Below are positions 42,609 through 51,696 of a stretch of 51,709 bases of DNA, piece after piece. The stretch's first letter is position 1; every line of letters starts with the position of its first letter. Source of the stretch: Bacteroidales bacterium. Its GTDB lineage: Bacteria; Bacteroidota; Bacteroidia; Bacteroidales; Muribaculaceae. Under the pieces are notes generated by a model. That model was not told the DNA's origin and did not search any database. It was given only the letters and a program-made list of their open reading frames with translations. The position numbers and the translations under genes are program-made. The stretch lies in contig SFJG01000006.1 in assembly GCA_004555955.1 (NCBI GenBank), positions 1 to 51,709 of the forward strand, read 5' to 3'.

Positions 42609-43895
42609 ATGAAATCAAAAACCGATTCGCTGCTGGAGTTTCTCGACAGCAGTCCGTGCAACTTTCTCGCAGTCGACACAATACGCCGCCGACTTATCGG
42701 CGCCGGCTTCGAGGAGCTGAATCTTGCCGATGCGTGGCAATTGCAAGCAGGGAAGAAGTATTTTACCACCAAAAACGATACTGCCGTCTTTGCCTTTGTG
42801 GTCGGTAGTCGTCCGGCGTCGGAAACGGGCTTCCGCATCATAGCGGCGCATAGCGATTCGCCGTGTTTCCGCATCAAGCCCAACGCCGAAATGCTTCGCG
42901 AGGGTGTTGTAAGCCTCAATACGGAAGTCTATGGCGGACCTATACTCTACACGTGGTTCGACCGTCCGCTATCGCTTGCCGGGCGGGTGATGCTTCGCGG
43001 TGCAGATGCTTTGCATCCGCGTTCGGTGCTCATCGATTTCGAACGTCCGCTGTTGGTGATTCCTCACCTGGCAATACATTTCAACCGCGAGGTGAACAAT
43101 GGCAACAAGTTGTCGAAGCAAAAAGATATGATACCTGTGTTGGCTCTCGCCGAAGGTGTAAAAGAAAAGGGCAACATGCTCGTCGATGCTGTGGCGGAGC
43201 GTCTCGGCGTCGACCGCTCTGAGATTATCGACTTCGACTTGATGGTCTATAATCAGCAAAAAGCGGTGCGCACAGGCATCCGTGGTGAATTGTTTATGTC
43301 GGGAAGAATCGACGACTTGAGTATGGCGCATGCTGCCATCGAAGCCATTGTCGACGGCTCCGGCACTGAATGTACGCGCGTGGCGGCTATCTTCGACAAC
43401 GAAGAAACTGGCAGCGGAACCAAGCAAGGAGCGGCATCGCCCGTGCTAAAAACCATCCTGCATCGCATCGACTTGTCGCAGGGCGGCAACGACCTGACGT
43501 TCTACCAAGCCATCGAGCGCACGTTTATGATATCGGCAGACAATGCCCACGCAACGCATCCCAATTATCCGGAAAAATACGACCCGACAAATCATCCGCT
43601 TATGGGCGGTGGTCCGGTAATCAAAATCAACGCCAACTGCAAGTATATGACCGATGCACATTCGTCGGCGGTCTTTGCCGAACTCTGTCGCGAGGCAGAC
43701 GTACCCGTGCAATATTTCGTCAACCATTCCGATTCGGCGGGCGGTTCGACCTTGGGCAATATCCTGACGTCGCAAATCGACATTGCCGGTGTCGATGTGG
43801 GCAACCCGATTTGGGCAATGCATTCGGCAATGGAAACCGGCTCGGCATTCGACCACGAGTGTATGGTCAAAGTGTTTACTCACTTCTTCTCGTAG
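42609..43895 (+). CDS. M18 family aminopeptidase
   Basis: This 428-residue cytosolic metallo-aminopeptidase of the M18 (aspartyl aminopeptidase-like) family removes N-terminal, mainly acidic, residues from peptides. Metal ligands and catalytic residues are visible in AAHSDSPCFRIKP, FDNEETGSGTKQGA and NAHATHPNYPEKYDP. The family also has GGPVIKINAN, present here. It ends the yicC-gmk-nadD-DUF5063 run. Confidence 0.95.
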   Translation: MKSKTDSLLEFLDSSPCNFLAVDTIRRRLIGAGFEELNLADAWQLQAGKKYFTTKNDTAVFAFVVGSRPASETGFRIIAAHSDSPCFRIKPNAEMLREGVVSLNTEVYGGPILYTWFDRPLSLAGRVMLRGADALHPRSVLIDFERPLLVIPHLAIHFNREVNNGNKLSKQKDMIPVLALAEGVKEKGNMLVDAVAERLGVDRSEIIDFDLMVYNQQKAVRTGIRGELFMSGRIDDLSMAHAAIEAIVDGSGTECTRVAAIFDNEETGSGTKQGAASPVLKTILHRIDLSQGGNDLTFYQAIERTFMISADNAHATHPNYPEKYDPTNHPLMGGGPVIKINANCKYMTDAHSSAVFAELCREADVPVQYFVNHSDSAGGSTLGNILTSQIDIAGVDVGNPIWAMHSAMETGSAFDHECMVKVFTHFFS

Positions 43896-43916
43896 TCGAA
43901 CGACATATCCGAAATA

Positions 43917-43955
43917 GCGAGGCGATGCACCGAATTAAAGGTGGCATCGCCTCGC
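43917..43955. terminator. Hairpin between convergent genes
   Basis: A perfect 12-bp GC-rich stem, GCGAGGCGATGC with GCATCGCCTCGC, lies between the M18 aminopeptidase and DUF5723 genes. No clear T run follows on either strand, so it may act on both transcripts or as an mRNA-stabilising 3' end. Confidence 0.6.
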
Positions 43956-43963
43956 GTCATGTG

Positions 43964-45358
43964 TTATAATACCGGTTGTTCTTGCTTGTCTTTTTTCGAT
44001 TTTCCGCCCCAGGTAATGTTCATGCCGACGTTGACGTGTGCGTTGGCATCGCCCACGGGTATGCCTTGCGGCGTGATTTTGCCCATAGTGTGGTTGGTGC
44101 CAACGAAGAAGTTGAAGCCTCTCGGGTGGAAGTTGATAACCCATCCAAACGACGAGCCGAACGTGCTGTAGGCATAGTTTACCGATGCTTCGAACCATTT
44201 TACAGGCGCAATGTTGGCCGACAGGCGAGCCTCCGACCAGGTATGAACCCCGTTGATTTGCGTCGACGAAAGCAAACCGAATTTAAGGTTGCGGTAGGTC
44301 GGTAGAGCGTATTCCACGCCGGCATTGAGCGTAGTGGCGAGAGCCGTGGTGCGTGCCTTGCAGTTCTTGTCTTCCTCGAAGGTAAAAAGGTCTTTGAGGT
44401 CGTCCTCAATTTTGTCAATTTGGTTTTCCAGTTTGCCGAGGTCGTCATTGTCGGCATCAATCACAATCTGCTCTTCGAATCCGTCGAACGTATAAGAATT
44501 CTTCAAATTAGCGGCAATTCCTTTTTTCCACTTGATGAACCCCAAGTCGAGCAAGGCGGCGGAGACTTTCAGCCCGGGCACAACGTCGCGGAAGTCGTAT
44601 TCGAAGCCGAGGTCGACAGCCGTACCGAATCCGCAGGTGCCGAATTTGTCGACGTCGATGCCGTCGATTTTGCTGTCTTCGTCGTAGGTAAATGTTGCTT
44701 TATTGAGCGAAATGTCGGCAGTGCCGTCGGCTTCGATTGCCCAACGTTCTTGACCCATTGTGAGTTTCATGCTGCGCACGTTGGCGTCGATGTTAGCCAA
44801 TCCGATGAGCATTTTCAGTTTGGCACCGATAGCAAGGCGGTCGTTGGCAAGGCGGTGGCTGTGTCCGAGGGCAATTTCGGTGTAGGCGTTGGTGCGAATG
44901 TTGAGGTCGCGGATGTTGTATTCGGTCAATGCGGCGTCGCTCATTCCTAATTTTGCAAACTCGAAGAGTTCGTAGGGCAGATTGGCGGATGCGTTGACTT
45001 TAGCACCGATTTCGATGGAGTTGAAGCCTCCGAAAGCATTGAATCCCATACTAATAACAGGCATCGAAGCGGAAACGTTGAGTAGGTTTCGGTCGTGAAG
45101 TCGGTCGAGAAACTTGTCGGCATCGACGGCAGAGTTCATAAACGTAGTGAGGTCGTAGCCGTTGCCGTCGTAGGGGTAGATGAAGTCGTCGACACCGATG
45201 TTAGCGCGTTCGGCGGCAAATGCCGGGTTTAGTTGATGGCGGTACGACATTCCTTCCATGAAGTAGGAGGAGTTGTTATATTGAGCCGATGCCACTGTGC
45301 AAATCGCAGCGGCAATGCTGATAGATAAAGAGCGGAGAAATAGATTCTTACGTTTCAT
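43964..45358 (-). CDS. DUF5723 family outer-membrane protein
   Basis: This 464-residue protein has a signal peptide (about 1-25) and the Bacteroidetes DUF5723 pattern, MSYRHQLNPAFAAERANIGV near the mature N-terminus, followed by many alternating beta strands (LGHSHRLANDRLAIGAKLKM, FEASVNYAYSTFG). It probably forms an outer-membrane beta barrel. No function has been assigned to the family that I know of. It starts 18 bp after the 562-residue lipoprotein gene, so the two are probably a unit. Confidence 0.85.
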   Translation of the reverse strand: MKRKNLFLRSLSISIAAAICTVASAQYNNSSYFMEGMSYRHQLNPAFAAERANIGVDDFIYPYDGNGYDLTTFMNSAVDADKFLDRLHDRNLLNVSASMPVISMGFNAFGGFNSIEIGAKVNASANLPYELFEFAKLGMSDAALTEYNIRDLNIRTNAYTEIALGHSHRLANDRLAIGAKLKMLIGLANIDANVRSMKLTMGQERWAIEADGTADISLNKATFTYDEDSKIDGIDVDKFGTCGFGTAVDLGFEYDFRDVVPGLKVSAALLDLGFIKWKKGIAANLKNSYTFDGFEEQIVIDADNDDLGKLENQIDKIEDDLKDLFTFEEDKNCKARTTALATTLNAGVEYALPTYRNLKFGLLSSTQINGVHTWSEARLSANIAPVKWFEASVNYAYSTFGSSFGWVINFHPRGFNFFVGTNHTMGKITPQGIPVGDANAHVNVGMNITWGGKSKKDKQEQPVL

Positions 45359-45376
45359 AACACATAGGATTTTCAG

Positions 45377-47065
45377 TTAGTTCAAATCAATTCTTACGCC
45401 GCCGGGCACTTTGAGCCGAATGTTGCGGAATTGTATTGTTTGGTTGGCATTGATGATGCGTTGCGATTCGGGCGTCGATTTGTTGGCATAGGCTTTAAGC
45501 GTGATTTCCAAGCCGTCGATTTGGCTTACACTGCCTTTTACGGATTCGCGAATCTCAACGATAATGTCTGCCGTGCTGTTTGCTTTGAGAATGTTGTCGG
45601 TTTCGTTCACAATTTTGACTTTCGCGGTAACGCCGTTTAACGGTTTGCGTTCGCCCGACGAATCGGCGATGCCGAGCGCAACTGCCGATACTTCGATGTC
45701 GAGCGGAATCTTGTTGATAGCTGTTCCGTCTCTATAAGCAAAGCACAGGTTGTCGCCGAATCGGAAAGGTGCCCAAATAGAGTAGTCGGTGTCGAACGAA
45801 TAGTCGGCATCGAGGTCGACGACAGTTTCTTCGTCGACGGCGGTCACCGATGCGTCGACGTAGATGTTTTTCGGTATCTTTTGAATCAATTTCGGCAGGT
45901 CCGGAGTGCAGACGTGTACGAGTGTTTTGTCGGCGGGGGCATAAGGCGATATGCAGTAGGTTTGCGCCGATTGCGCGGGGATGCGGAACGTCGGCGGTGT
46001 AACTATCACCTCCGATGTCTCGGAAGTTGCCCTGAGGCGTGCGTTGACGTCGGCATTAAGCGGTGTGGCGTTGTTGGCGGTAAATAGAATCATCGGATTG
46101 CTTAGGTCGAGCACAACGTCTTGGTCGCGAAGGAATGTCGGCAATGCACCGATTGTAATGGGGTCGATGTTGATGTCGATGTCGGGGTTGAAAATGCCTT
46201 TTGCGCCTAAGATGTGCACTTTCTTGTCGCTTTTGGCGGCGTCTTTGATTTTTACTTGCGAGACGAAAATAAATGCCGGCGCCTCCGTTCCCAACCCGTC
46301 GATGTCGTTGGAGTTGACGCTCAGTTCGCCATAGAGTTTCACTGTGCCGGCTATGTCAAGCGTGCGTTTGGTCGTATTCATCATTCCGGCAATGATGTTT
46401 AAGCCATTGACTTTTACGTTGGTAGTAACAGTGTTGCCCGAATACACATCCAAATTTCTAATATGTACAATGTTTCCTGCGTCGGTACCTTCGGTGATAA
46501 GGTAGTCGGGCAGGTCGATTATGATATCTTTGATTTTGGCTTTCTTAAGTTGTTCTGAAGAGTAGTAAAGGTCAATCGACAGATTGATGTCGGCATATAT
46601 TTGCGAGAGCGAGACGATTTCGGCGGGTAGGTCAGTAGCGCTCATTTCGAAATCGGAGGAGTAGTCTTCTTCGTTGAGCACGGCTGTGAAGTTAATGCCC
46701 GTGCCTGCTATTCCTGCGTAAAGCATTGTCTCCGGCTCGAATTCGATTTCTTTGTATGTCGGTTTGATGTCGGGTTCGTCAAAGCTGAATCCGTTGACGT
46801 GGATTGTCGACGACGCCGGTGTGCCTTTCTTTGAGGCATAATAATTGCCTGTCGTTTCGTCGATATACACCAAATCACCGCTATCGATTTTGAGGATTTT
46901 GCTTAGCGGAATTGCTTCTGTTTCGCCACCGGGGATGGCAAATTCGCTTCCTCCAACGTTAATGGTGAGGTCGATGTCTTTCGATAGGTCGTAAGTGTCG
47001 TCGACGCACGATGCACATAGGGTTAATAATAGGCTCGACGCAGAGGCATAAATACTTTTTCTCAT
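45377..47065 (-). CDS. Large putative lipoprotein, paired with DUF5723
   Basis: I do not recognise a named family. The 562-residue protein has a lipoprotein-type signal with probable acylated Cys20 (LTLCASC; Cys at -3 is atypical), then CVDDTYDLSKDIDLTINVGG, a start seen in many Bacteroidales surface lipoproteins. The rest is predicted mainly beta strands with repeated Ig-like segments and no catalytic motif. It is the first gene of a two-gene unit with the DUF5723 barrel. A role as a partner or plug of the barrel is possible but only inference. Confidence 0.75.
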   Translation of the reverse strand: MRKSIYASASSLLLTLCASCVDDTYDLSKDIDLTINVGGSEFAIPGGETEAIPLSKILKIDSGDLVYIDETTGNYYASKKGTPASSTIHVNGFSFDEPDIKPTYKEIEFEPETMLYAGIAGTGINFTAVLNEEDYSSDFEMSATDLPAEIVSLSQIYADINLSIDLYYSSEQLKKAKIKDIIIDLPDYLITEGTDAGNIVHIRNLDVYSGNTVTTNVKVNGLNIIAGMMNTTKRTLDIAGTVKLYGELSVNSNDIDGLGTEAPAFIFVSQVKIKDAAKSDKKVHILGAKGIFNPDIDINIDPITIGALPTFLRDQDVVLDLSNPMILFTANNATPLNADVNARLRATSETSEVIVTPPTFRIPAQSAQTYCISPYAPADKTLVHVCTPDLPKLIQKIPKNIYVDASVTAVDEETVVDLDADYSFDTDYSIWAPFRFGDNLCFAYRDGTAINKIPLDIEVSAVALGIADSSGERKPLNGVTAKVKIVNETDNILKANSTADIIVEIRESVKGSVSQIDGLEITLKAYANKSTPESQRIINANQTIQFRNIRLKVPGGVRIDLN

Positions 47066-47120
47066 AACTGAAGATTTTAGGTTTGTTGGCCACTAAATGC
47101 TTAAAGCATCTTTCTTTTTG

Positions 47121-47151
47121 CAAATATAATACAATAATTGAATTATGCAAC
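47121..47151 (-). promoter_or_regulatory. Promoter of the lipoprotein-DUF5723 pair
   Basis: On the minus strand GTTG (47151-47148), 19 bp, TATATTTG (47128-47121). The leader is about 50 nt to the ATG at 47065. Confidence 0.65.
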
Positions 47152-47229
47152 AAACCTATTAACTAATTTTTTGGAAAAATTGTATAGTGGTTGTGCAATA
47201 ATATTATACAACATAAAACGCTCGATAAC

Positions 47230-47272
47230 GGCATAAAAAAAGGTAAAAAGCGCGATGCCTTTTACCTTTTAA
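47230..47272 (-). terminator. Terminator of dnaA
   Basis: On the minus strand a stem of about nine bp, AAGGTAAAA with TTTTACCTT, is followed by a T run and lies about 60 bp beyond the dnaA stop codon. Confidence 0.8.
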
Positions 47273-47308
47273 GAGTCGGTTTCATAACAGAAGTTGTGAA
47301 ACGGTCTC
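47273..47308. repeat. 16-bp imperfect inverted repeat after dnaA
   Basis: A 10-bp core (GTTTCATAAC with GTTGTGAAAC, one T-G pair) around AGAA extends to 16 bp with two more mismatches. It sits between the dnaA stop codon and the dnaA terminator. It could be part of the 3' untranslated region. Confidence 0.6.
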
Positions 47309-47331
47309 ACAATTATGAATGTGCAGAATAA

Positions 47332-48711
47332 TTAATTTCTCAGAGATTCTTCGATACGTTCAACAACGGTTCTGAATTCTTTGTCGACCGAGATACGTTC
47401 GTCGATAGCTTTGCAAGCGTATAGTACGGTGGCATGGTCGCGGTTTAGTTTGGCGCCGATGTTTGTCGACGACATCTTGGTGTGTTTCTTAGCGAGCGCC
47501 ATAATGAGTTGTCGCGAGTCGGCAACGTCGCGCTTGCGGCTTTTGCTGAAGAGCATCGCCGTGTCGACCGACAATTGTGAGCAAACGGCATCGACGATGT
47601 TTTCGAAGCTGATTTGCTTTTTCGACATTCGGATAGAGTTGGAGAGCACGTTGCGAGCGAGTTCGACCGTGAACGGCTGGTTGAGCGCCGTTGCGTAGGC
47701 AAGAAGCGACACGAATACGCCTTCGATTTCGCGTACGTTGTCTTTGACGTTTTCTGCCACAAAGTTAATGATTTCTTCGGGCACGTTGACGCTGGCTTCT
47801 CTTGCTTTTTGGCGGAACACGTTGCGGCGAAGTTCGATGTCGGGGCGCGACAGTTCGACAGTCATACCCCACTTGAATCTCGACAACAATCGAGGCTCCA
47901 TGCCGTCGAGCTCGGCGGGCGGACAGTCGCACGACAAGATGAGGTGCTTTTGATTGTTGTGCAGATAGTTGAATATGTGGAAGAACGTGTTTTGCGTACC
48001 GGTTTTGCCGGCGAATTCTTGTACGTCGTCGATGATGAGCATATCGATTGTCTTGTAGAAACCGATAAAGTCGTTGACGTTGTTTTTGCGCACGGCGGTT
48101 GTGTATTGCGACTCGAAAGTGCGTGCGCTCAGATAGAGCACGCGGCTTTGAGGATATTGCTCCTTCATACGATTGCCGACGGCTTGTATAAGGTGCGTTT
48201 TGCCCACGCCGGTCGGTCCGAAGATAAACATCGGGTTGAATGTCTGTTCTTTCGGATTGTTGGCAATTGCGCTGGCAATGGTGTATGCAAGTTTGTTGCT
48301 GCTGCTTTCGCAATAGTTGTCGAAAGTGTAGGTCGACTTGAGTTGCGAGTCGAGCGGAGCATATTCTTGGTGGTCGAATGGATTTGGAATTTGTTGGCGA
48401 ACCGATGCGGCGCAGCTGCGTGAAGAATCGTCGGCAACAGTTGTGTCGGCGTCTCCTTCTATTATATTATGTGCATAACGCAATCGCTTTACGCCGACAA
48501 ATTCGCGGCGTAGCGCTACTGAGAGTAGTTGCAAATATTTGCTTTCGAGTTGCTCCGCATAGAACGCTGAGGGTACCTGCAACGTGAGCACACCTTCTGC
48601 GTAGTCCTTCACCATGATAGGTGCGAACCATGCTTCGTATTGCTCTTTGTCGAGGTTGTCTCGAATGAACCGAAGACAATTCTCCCAACGTTTTTTGTAT
48701 TCTAATTCCAT
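47332..48711 (-). CDS. dnaA: Chromosomal replication initiator protein DnaA
   Basis: This 459-residue AAA+ ATPase binds and opens the replication origin. Domain I is at the N-terminus (WENCLRFIRDNLDKEQYEAWF), Walker A reads GPTGVGKTHL, Walker B LIIDDVQEF, and the DNA-binding domain IV carries KLNRDHATVLYACKAID. I use ATG 48711, preceded by AAGGAAGGA, over an in-frame ATG at 48735. dnaN and recF are not adjacent, and the flanks have no cluster of DnaA boxes, so this need not be the origin. Confidence 0.97.
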   Translation of the reverse strand: MELEYKKRWENCLRFIRDNLDKEQYEAWFAPIMVKDYAEGVLTLQVPSAFYAEQLESKYLQLLSVALRREFVGVKRLRYAHNIIEGDADTTVADDSSRSCAASVRQQIPNPFDHQEYAPLDSQLKSTYTFDNYCESSSNKLAYTIASAIANNPKEQTFNPMFIFGPTGVGKTHLIQAVGNRMKEQYPQSRVLYLSARTFESQYTTAVRKNNVNDFIGFYKTIDMLIIDDVQEFAGKTGTQNTFFHIFNYLHNNQKHLILSCDCPPAELDGMEPRLLSRFKWGMTVELSRPDIELRRNVFRQKAREASVNVPEEIINFVAENVKDNVREIEGVFVSLLAYATALNQPFTVELARNVLSNSIRMSKKQISFENIVDAVCSQLSVDTAMLFSKSRKRDVADSRQLIMALAKKHTKMSSTNIGAKLNRDHATVLYACKAIDERISVDKEFRTVVERIEESLRN

Positions 48712-48981
48712 TCCTTCCTTAAATTTACGGTGCAAATTTGGGAAAAAAATTGTGATTAGGCAACTGATTTTTTTTGACGAAAAATTTGCTTTTATATAAC
48801 TGTACTATAAATCAGTTAGTTATAATTTTTAGCTCGGGTTTTTGCGTAATCGGTTGAAATTTAGAGAATTAACTGCTATTCCGGCTTGTTTTATAATTAT
48901 GCGTTATCGCTCGGATTGTGCTATACCAAAACGGTTTGAGGCTTGCATAACAATAAAAATTGAAATTTTTGTTATTTGGAA
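48712..48981. promoter_or_regulatory. Gap between nrdG and dnaA with dnaA promoter
   Basis: On the minus strand GTTG (48764-48761), 20 bp, CAAATTTG (48740-48733) is a near-consensus promoter about 22 bp before the dnaA ATG. The rest is AT-rich. I see no TTATCCACA-type DnaA box and no other gene. Confidence 0.5.
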
Positions 48982-48994
48982 TCATTCCAAATAA
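48972..48994 (-). terminator. Hairpin at the end of nrdG
   Basis: A perfect palindrome, TTATTTGGAAT-C-ATTCCAAATAA, overlaps the nrdG stop codon. A second AT-only hairpin and TTTTTATTG follow on the minus strand, so it probably ends the nrdDG transcript. Confidence 0.55.
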
Positions 48995-49485
48995 GCCGAA
49001 TCGGACCATTCGATTGCCATTCCGGCACGTAGCGAGGCGGCTACATCGATGATTCTCTGATTTGCGCTTCCGCGGAAGAGCAGCGACGTGTCGGCTTGAG
49101 CTTCGACGAATAGTCCGTCGACGATTACGTCAATCCATTGCAAGGCTTCTCTGGTGTCGGGGAGTGCGGTAAGTTGCTCCCAAGAGAATCCCGTGTAGCA
49201 CCAAATGCGCTTGCCGATTTCCTGCTTGATGCGTCGGCATAGGTAAGCAACCGTGTCGGGTTGATACATTGGGTCGCCTCCGGAGAGCGTAACGTCGAAG
49301 TCGTTGAACGCCACGATTTGTATTATTTCGTCGACGCTCATCGGCTTGCCCGCCTCGAAGTCCCACGACTGCGGGTTGTGGCAGCCGGGGCAGTGATGCC
49401 GGCAGCCTGCCATATAGATTGACGTACGTAGCCCGGGGCCGTCGACGCTTGTGCCTTCTACGATGTCGAGAATGCGAATGTCCAT
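48982..49485 (-). CDS. nrdG: Anaerobic ribonucleotide reductase activating protein
   Basis: This 167-residue radical SAM enzyme installs the glycyl radical on NrdD. The 4Fe-4S-binding CxxxCxxC is C28, C32 and C35 (GCRHHCPGC), and the SAM-contacting GGDP follows in LSGGDPMY. The stop codon lies in a palindromic terminator-like sequence. It begins 3 bp after the nrdD stop, so the two are made together. Confidence 0.97.
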   Translation of the reverse strand: MDIRILDIVEGTSVDGPGLRTSIYMAGCRHHCPGCHNPQSWDFEAGKPMSVDEIIQIVAFNDFDVTLSGGDPMYQPDTVAYLCRRIKQEIGKRIWCYTGFSWEQLTALPDTREALQWIDVIVDGLFVEAQADTSLLFRGSANQRIIDVAASLRAGMAIEWSDSAYLE

Positions 49486-49488
49486 ATG

Positions 49489-51696
49489 TTATTTATGTAC
49501 GACGCGGTCGCGCAGTTCCGCCAATTTTGCGCTGTTCCAGCGGTCGGTGGTGCCTACCAGGTAGCCTGTGATACGTTGTAGCTTGTCGATGGCTTTGCTT
49601 CCGCATTTGGGGCAAGTGTCGAGCCCTTCGGTGGCGTCTTCGTAGCCGCAATCCATACAGCGGTTGCGATTGTGGTTGACCGAGCCGTAGCCGATGTTGT
49701 ATTTGTCGATGAGGTCGACGATGTCGCTGATGGCTTTGGGGTTGTGGGTTGCGTCGCCGTCGATTTCGACGTAGAAGATGTGTCCGCCGCGGGTCAGTTC
49801 GTGATAGGGTGCTTCTATCATTGCCTTGTGCTTGGGGCTGCATTTGTACCAAACGGGAACGTGGTTGGAGTTGGTGTAATAGTCTTTGTCGGTAATGCCT
49901 TCGATGATGCCGAAGGTCTTGCGGTCGCGCTTGGTGAAGCGACCCGACAAGCCTTCCGCCGGAGTTGCCAACACGCTGAAGTTGTGGTTGTAGCGTTCGC
50001 AGAATTCGTTAGCCTTGCTGCGCATATACGACACGATTTTCAGACCGAGTTTCTGGCTTTCTTCGCTTTCGCCGTGATGTTTTCCGGTCAGAGCGATAAG
50101 GCATTCAGCCAAGCCGATAAATCCGATGCCGAGAGTACCTTGGTTTATAACGCTCTCGACGGTGTCGCCTTGTTTGAGCGTCTCGCAGCCGTTCCACAGC
50201 TTTGACATAAGCAATGGGAACTGCTTTGCTTTTGCCGTCTTTTGGAATTCGAAGCGCTCGCACAACTGTTTAGCCGTCACTTCGAGCATATGGTCGAGTT
50301 TCGAGAAGAAGGCGTTGAGGCGTTCTTCCGAGTCTTGGATTGCGCGGCATTCGAGAGCGAGGCGCACGATGTTGATGGTCGAAAACGACAAGTTTCCGCG
50401 ACCTACCGACGTCTTTTCGCCGTAGCGGTTTTCGAACACGCGTGTGCGACAGCCCATTGTAGCCACTTCGTAAAGGTAGCGGTTGGGGTCGTCGGCTTGC
50501 CACTTCTCGTGTTGGTTGAATGTTGCGTCGAGGTTGACAAAGTTGGGGAAGAATCTGCGGGCGGTCACCTTGCAGGCAAGTTGATAGAGGTCGTAGTTGC
50601 GGTCTTCCGGCAGATAGTTGACGCCGCGTTTTTTCTTCCATATTTGTATGGGGAATATTGCCGTAGCGCCATTGCCAACGCCTTCGTAAGTGGAGTTGAG
50701 CAGTTCGCGCATAATGCATCGACCTTCAGCCGACGTGTCGGTGCCATAGTTGATTGAGCTGAACACCACTTGGTTTCCGCCGCGAGAGTGTATGGTGTTC
50801 ATGTTGTGGATAAACGCTTCCATGGCTTGGTGAACGCGTCCTACGGTTTTGTTGATGGCGTGCTGAAGTGCGCGGTCGCGTCCGGTCAATCCTGTCAGCG
50901 GACGGCGGTTATAGTCGTCGAATTGTAGTTGGTAGAGGTCGCTATAGTCGACGCCTTCGAGTTCTTCAATGTTGCGGACTTCTTCGACGAACGAACTGCG
51001 TACGTAGGGAGCCAAGTAGAAGTCGAATGCCGGGATGGCTTGGCCTCCGTGCATTTCGTTTTGTGCTGTTTCCAACGAAATGCAAGCGATAATGCTTGCA
51101 GTTTCGATGCGCTTGGCGGGGCGCGATTCGCCGTGGCCTGCAATGAATCCGTAGCGCAACACCTTGTCAAGCGGGTGCTGTACGCACGTCAGGCTCTTTG
51201 TCGGGTAGTAGTCTTTGTCGTGGATGTGCAGATAGTTGCCCGTCACGGCTTCTTTCGACTCGGCGGAGAGAAGATAGTCGTCGACAAACGGCTTGGTTGT
51301 CTCGCTGGCAAACTTCATCATCATTCCAGCCGGCGAGTCGGCGTTCATGTTGGCGTTTTCGCGCGTTATGTCGTTCGACTTGGCATCGATGATTTCCAAG
51401 AATATGTCGCGGGTTTTTGCTCGACGCGCAATGCTGCGACGGTCGCGGTAGGCGATGTATTTTTTTGCCACTTCCTTTCGCGAACTTTTCATCAGTTCGG
51501 CTTCGACCATGTCTTGGATTTCTTCGACGGTCATTCGTTCGCGACCGTTAAATCCGACACGGTCGGCAATCTTTTGTATCAGACTTTCGTCTTCGCCTTT
51601 TTCGGTTTGCAACATCGCTTTGCGGATGGCTGCTTTTATCTTTTCTTCGTTGTAGCCGACTACTCGTCCGTCTCTCTTTTCAACAGTTGTTATCAT
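49489..51696 (-). CDS. nrdD: Anaerobic (class III) ribonucleoside-triphosphate reductase
   Basis: This 735-residue glycyl-radical enzyme makes deoxyribonucleotides without oxygen. An N-terminal ATP-cone (about 3-90; VEKRDGRVVGYNEEKIKAAI) senses ATP/dATP. The large barrel has SRGGNQVVFSSINYG. A C-terminal zinc ribbon shows CMDCGYED and CPKCGSK, and the radical glycine is G711 in RITGYLVG. The start ATG at 51696 follows a plausible AGG; the gene is complete, with its promoter outside the window. Its presence points to strictly anaerobic growth. Confidence 0.97.
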   Translation of the reverse strand: MITTVEKRDGRVVGYNEEKIKAAIRKAMLQTEKGEDESLIQKIADRVGFNGRERMTVEEIQDMVEAELMKSSRKEVAKKYIAYRDRRSIARRAKTRDIFLEIIDAKSNDITRENANMNADSPAGMMMKFASETTKPFVDDYLLSAESKEAVTGNYLHIHDKDYYPTKSLTCVQHPLDKVLRYGFIAGHGESRPAKRIETASIIACISLETAQNEMHGGQAIPAFDFYLAPYVRSSFVEEVRNIEELEGVDYSDLYQLQFDDYNRRPLTGLTGRDRALQHAINKTVGRVHQAMEAFIHNMNTIHSRGGNQVVFSSINYGTDTSAEGRCIMRELLNSTYEGVGNGATAIFPIQIWKKKRGVNYLPEDRNYDLYQLACKVTARRFFPNFVNLDATFNQHEKWQADDPNRYLYEVATMGCRTRVFENRYGEKTSVGRGNLSFSTINIVRLALECRAIQDSEERLNAFFSKLDHMLEVTAKQLCERFEFQKTAKAKQFPLLMSKLWNGCETLKQGDTVESVINQGTLGIGFIGLAECLIALTGKHHGESEESQKLGLKIVSYMRSKANEFCERYNHNFSVLATPAEGLSGRFTKRDRKTFGIIEGITDKDYYTNSNHVPVWYKCSPKHKAMIEAPYHELTRGGHIFYVEIDGDATHNPKAISDIVDLIDKYNIGYGSVNHNRNRCMDCGYEDATEGLDTCPKCGSKAIDKLQRITGYLVGTTDRWNSAKLAELRDRVVHK

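Noticed and set aside
47066..48981. Possible replication origin next to dnaA
   Set aside because: I found no cluster of TTATCCACA-like boxes in either flank, and dnaN, recF and gyrB are absent. GC-skew over the whole genome would be needed to place the origin.
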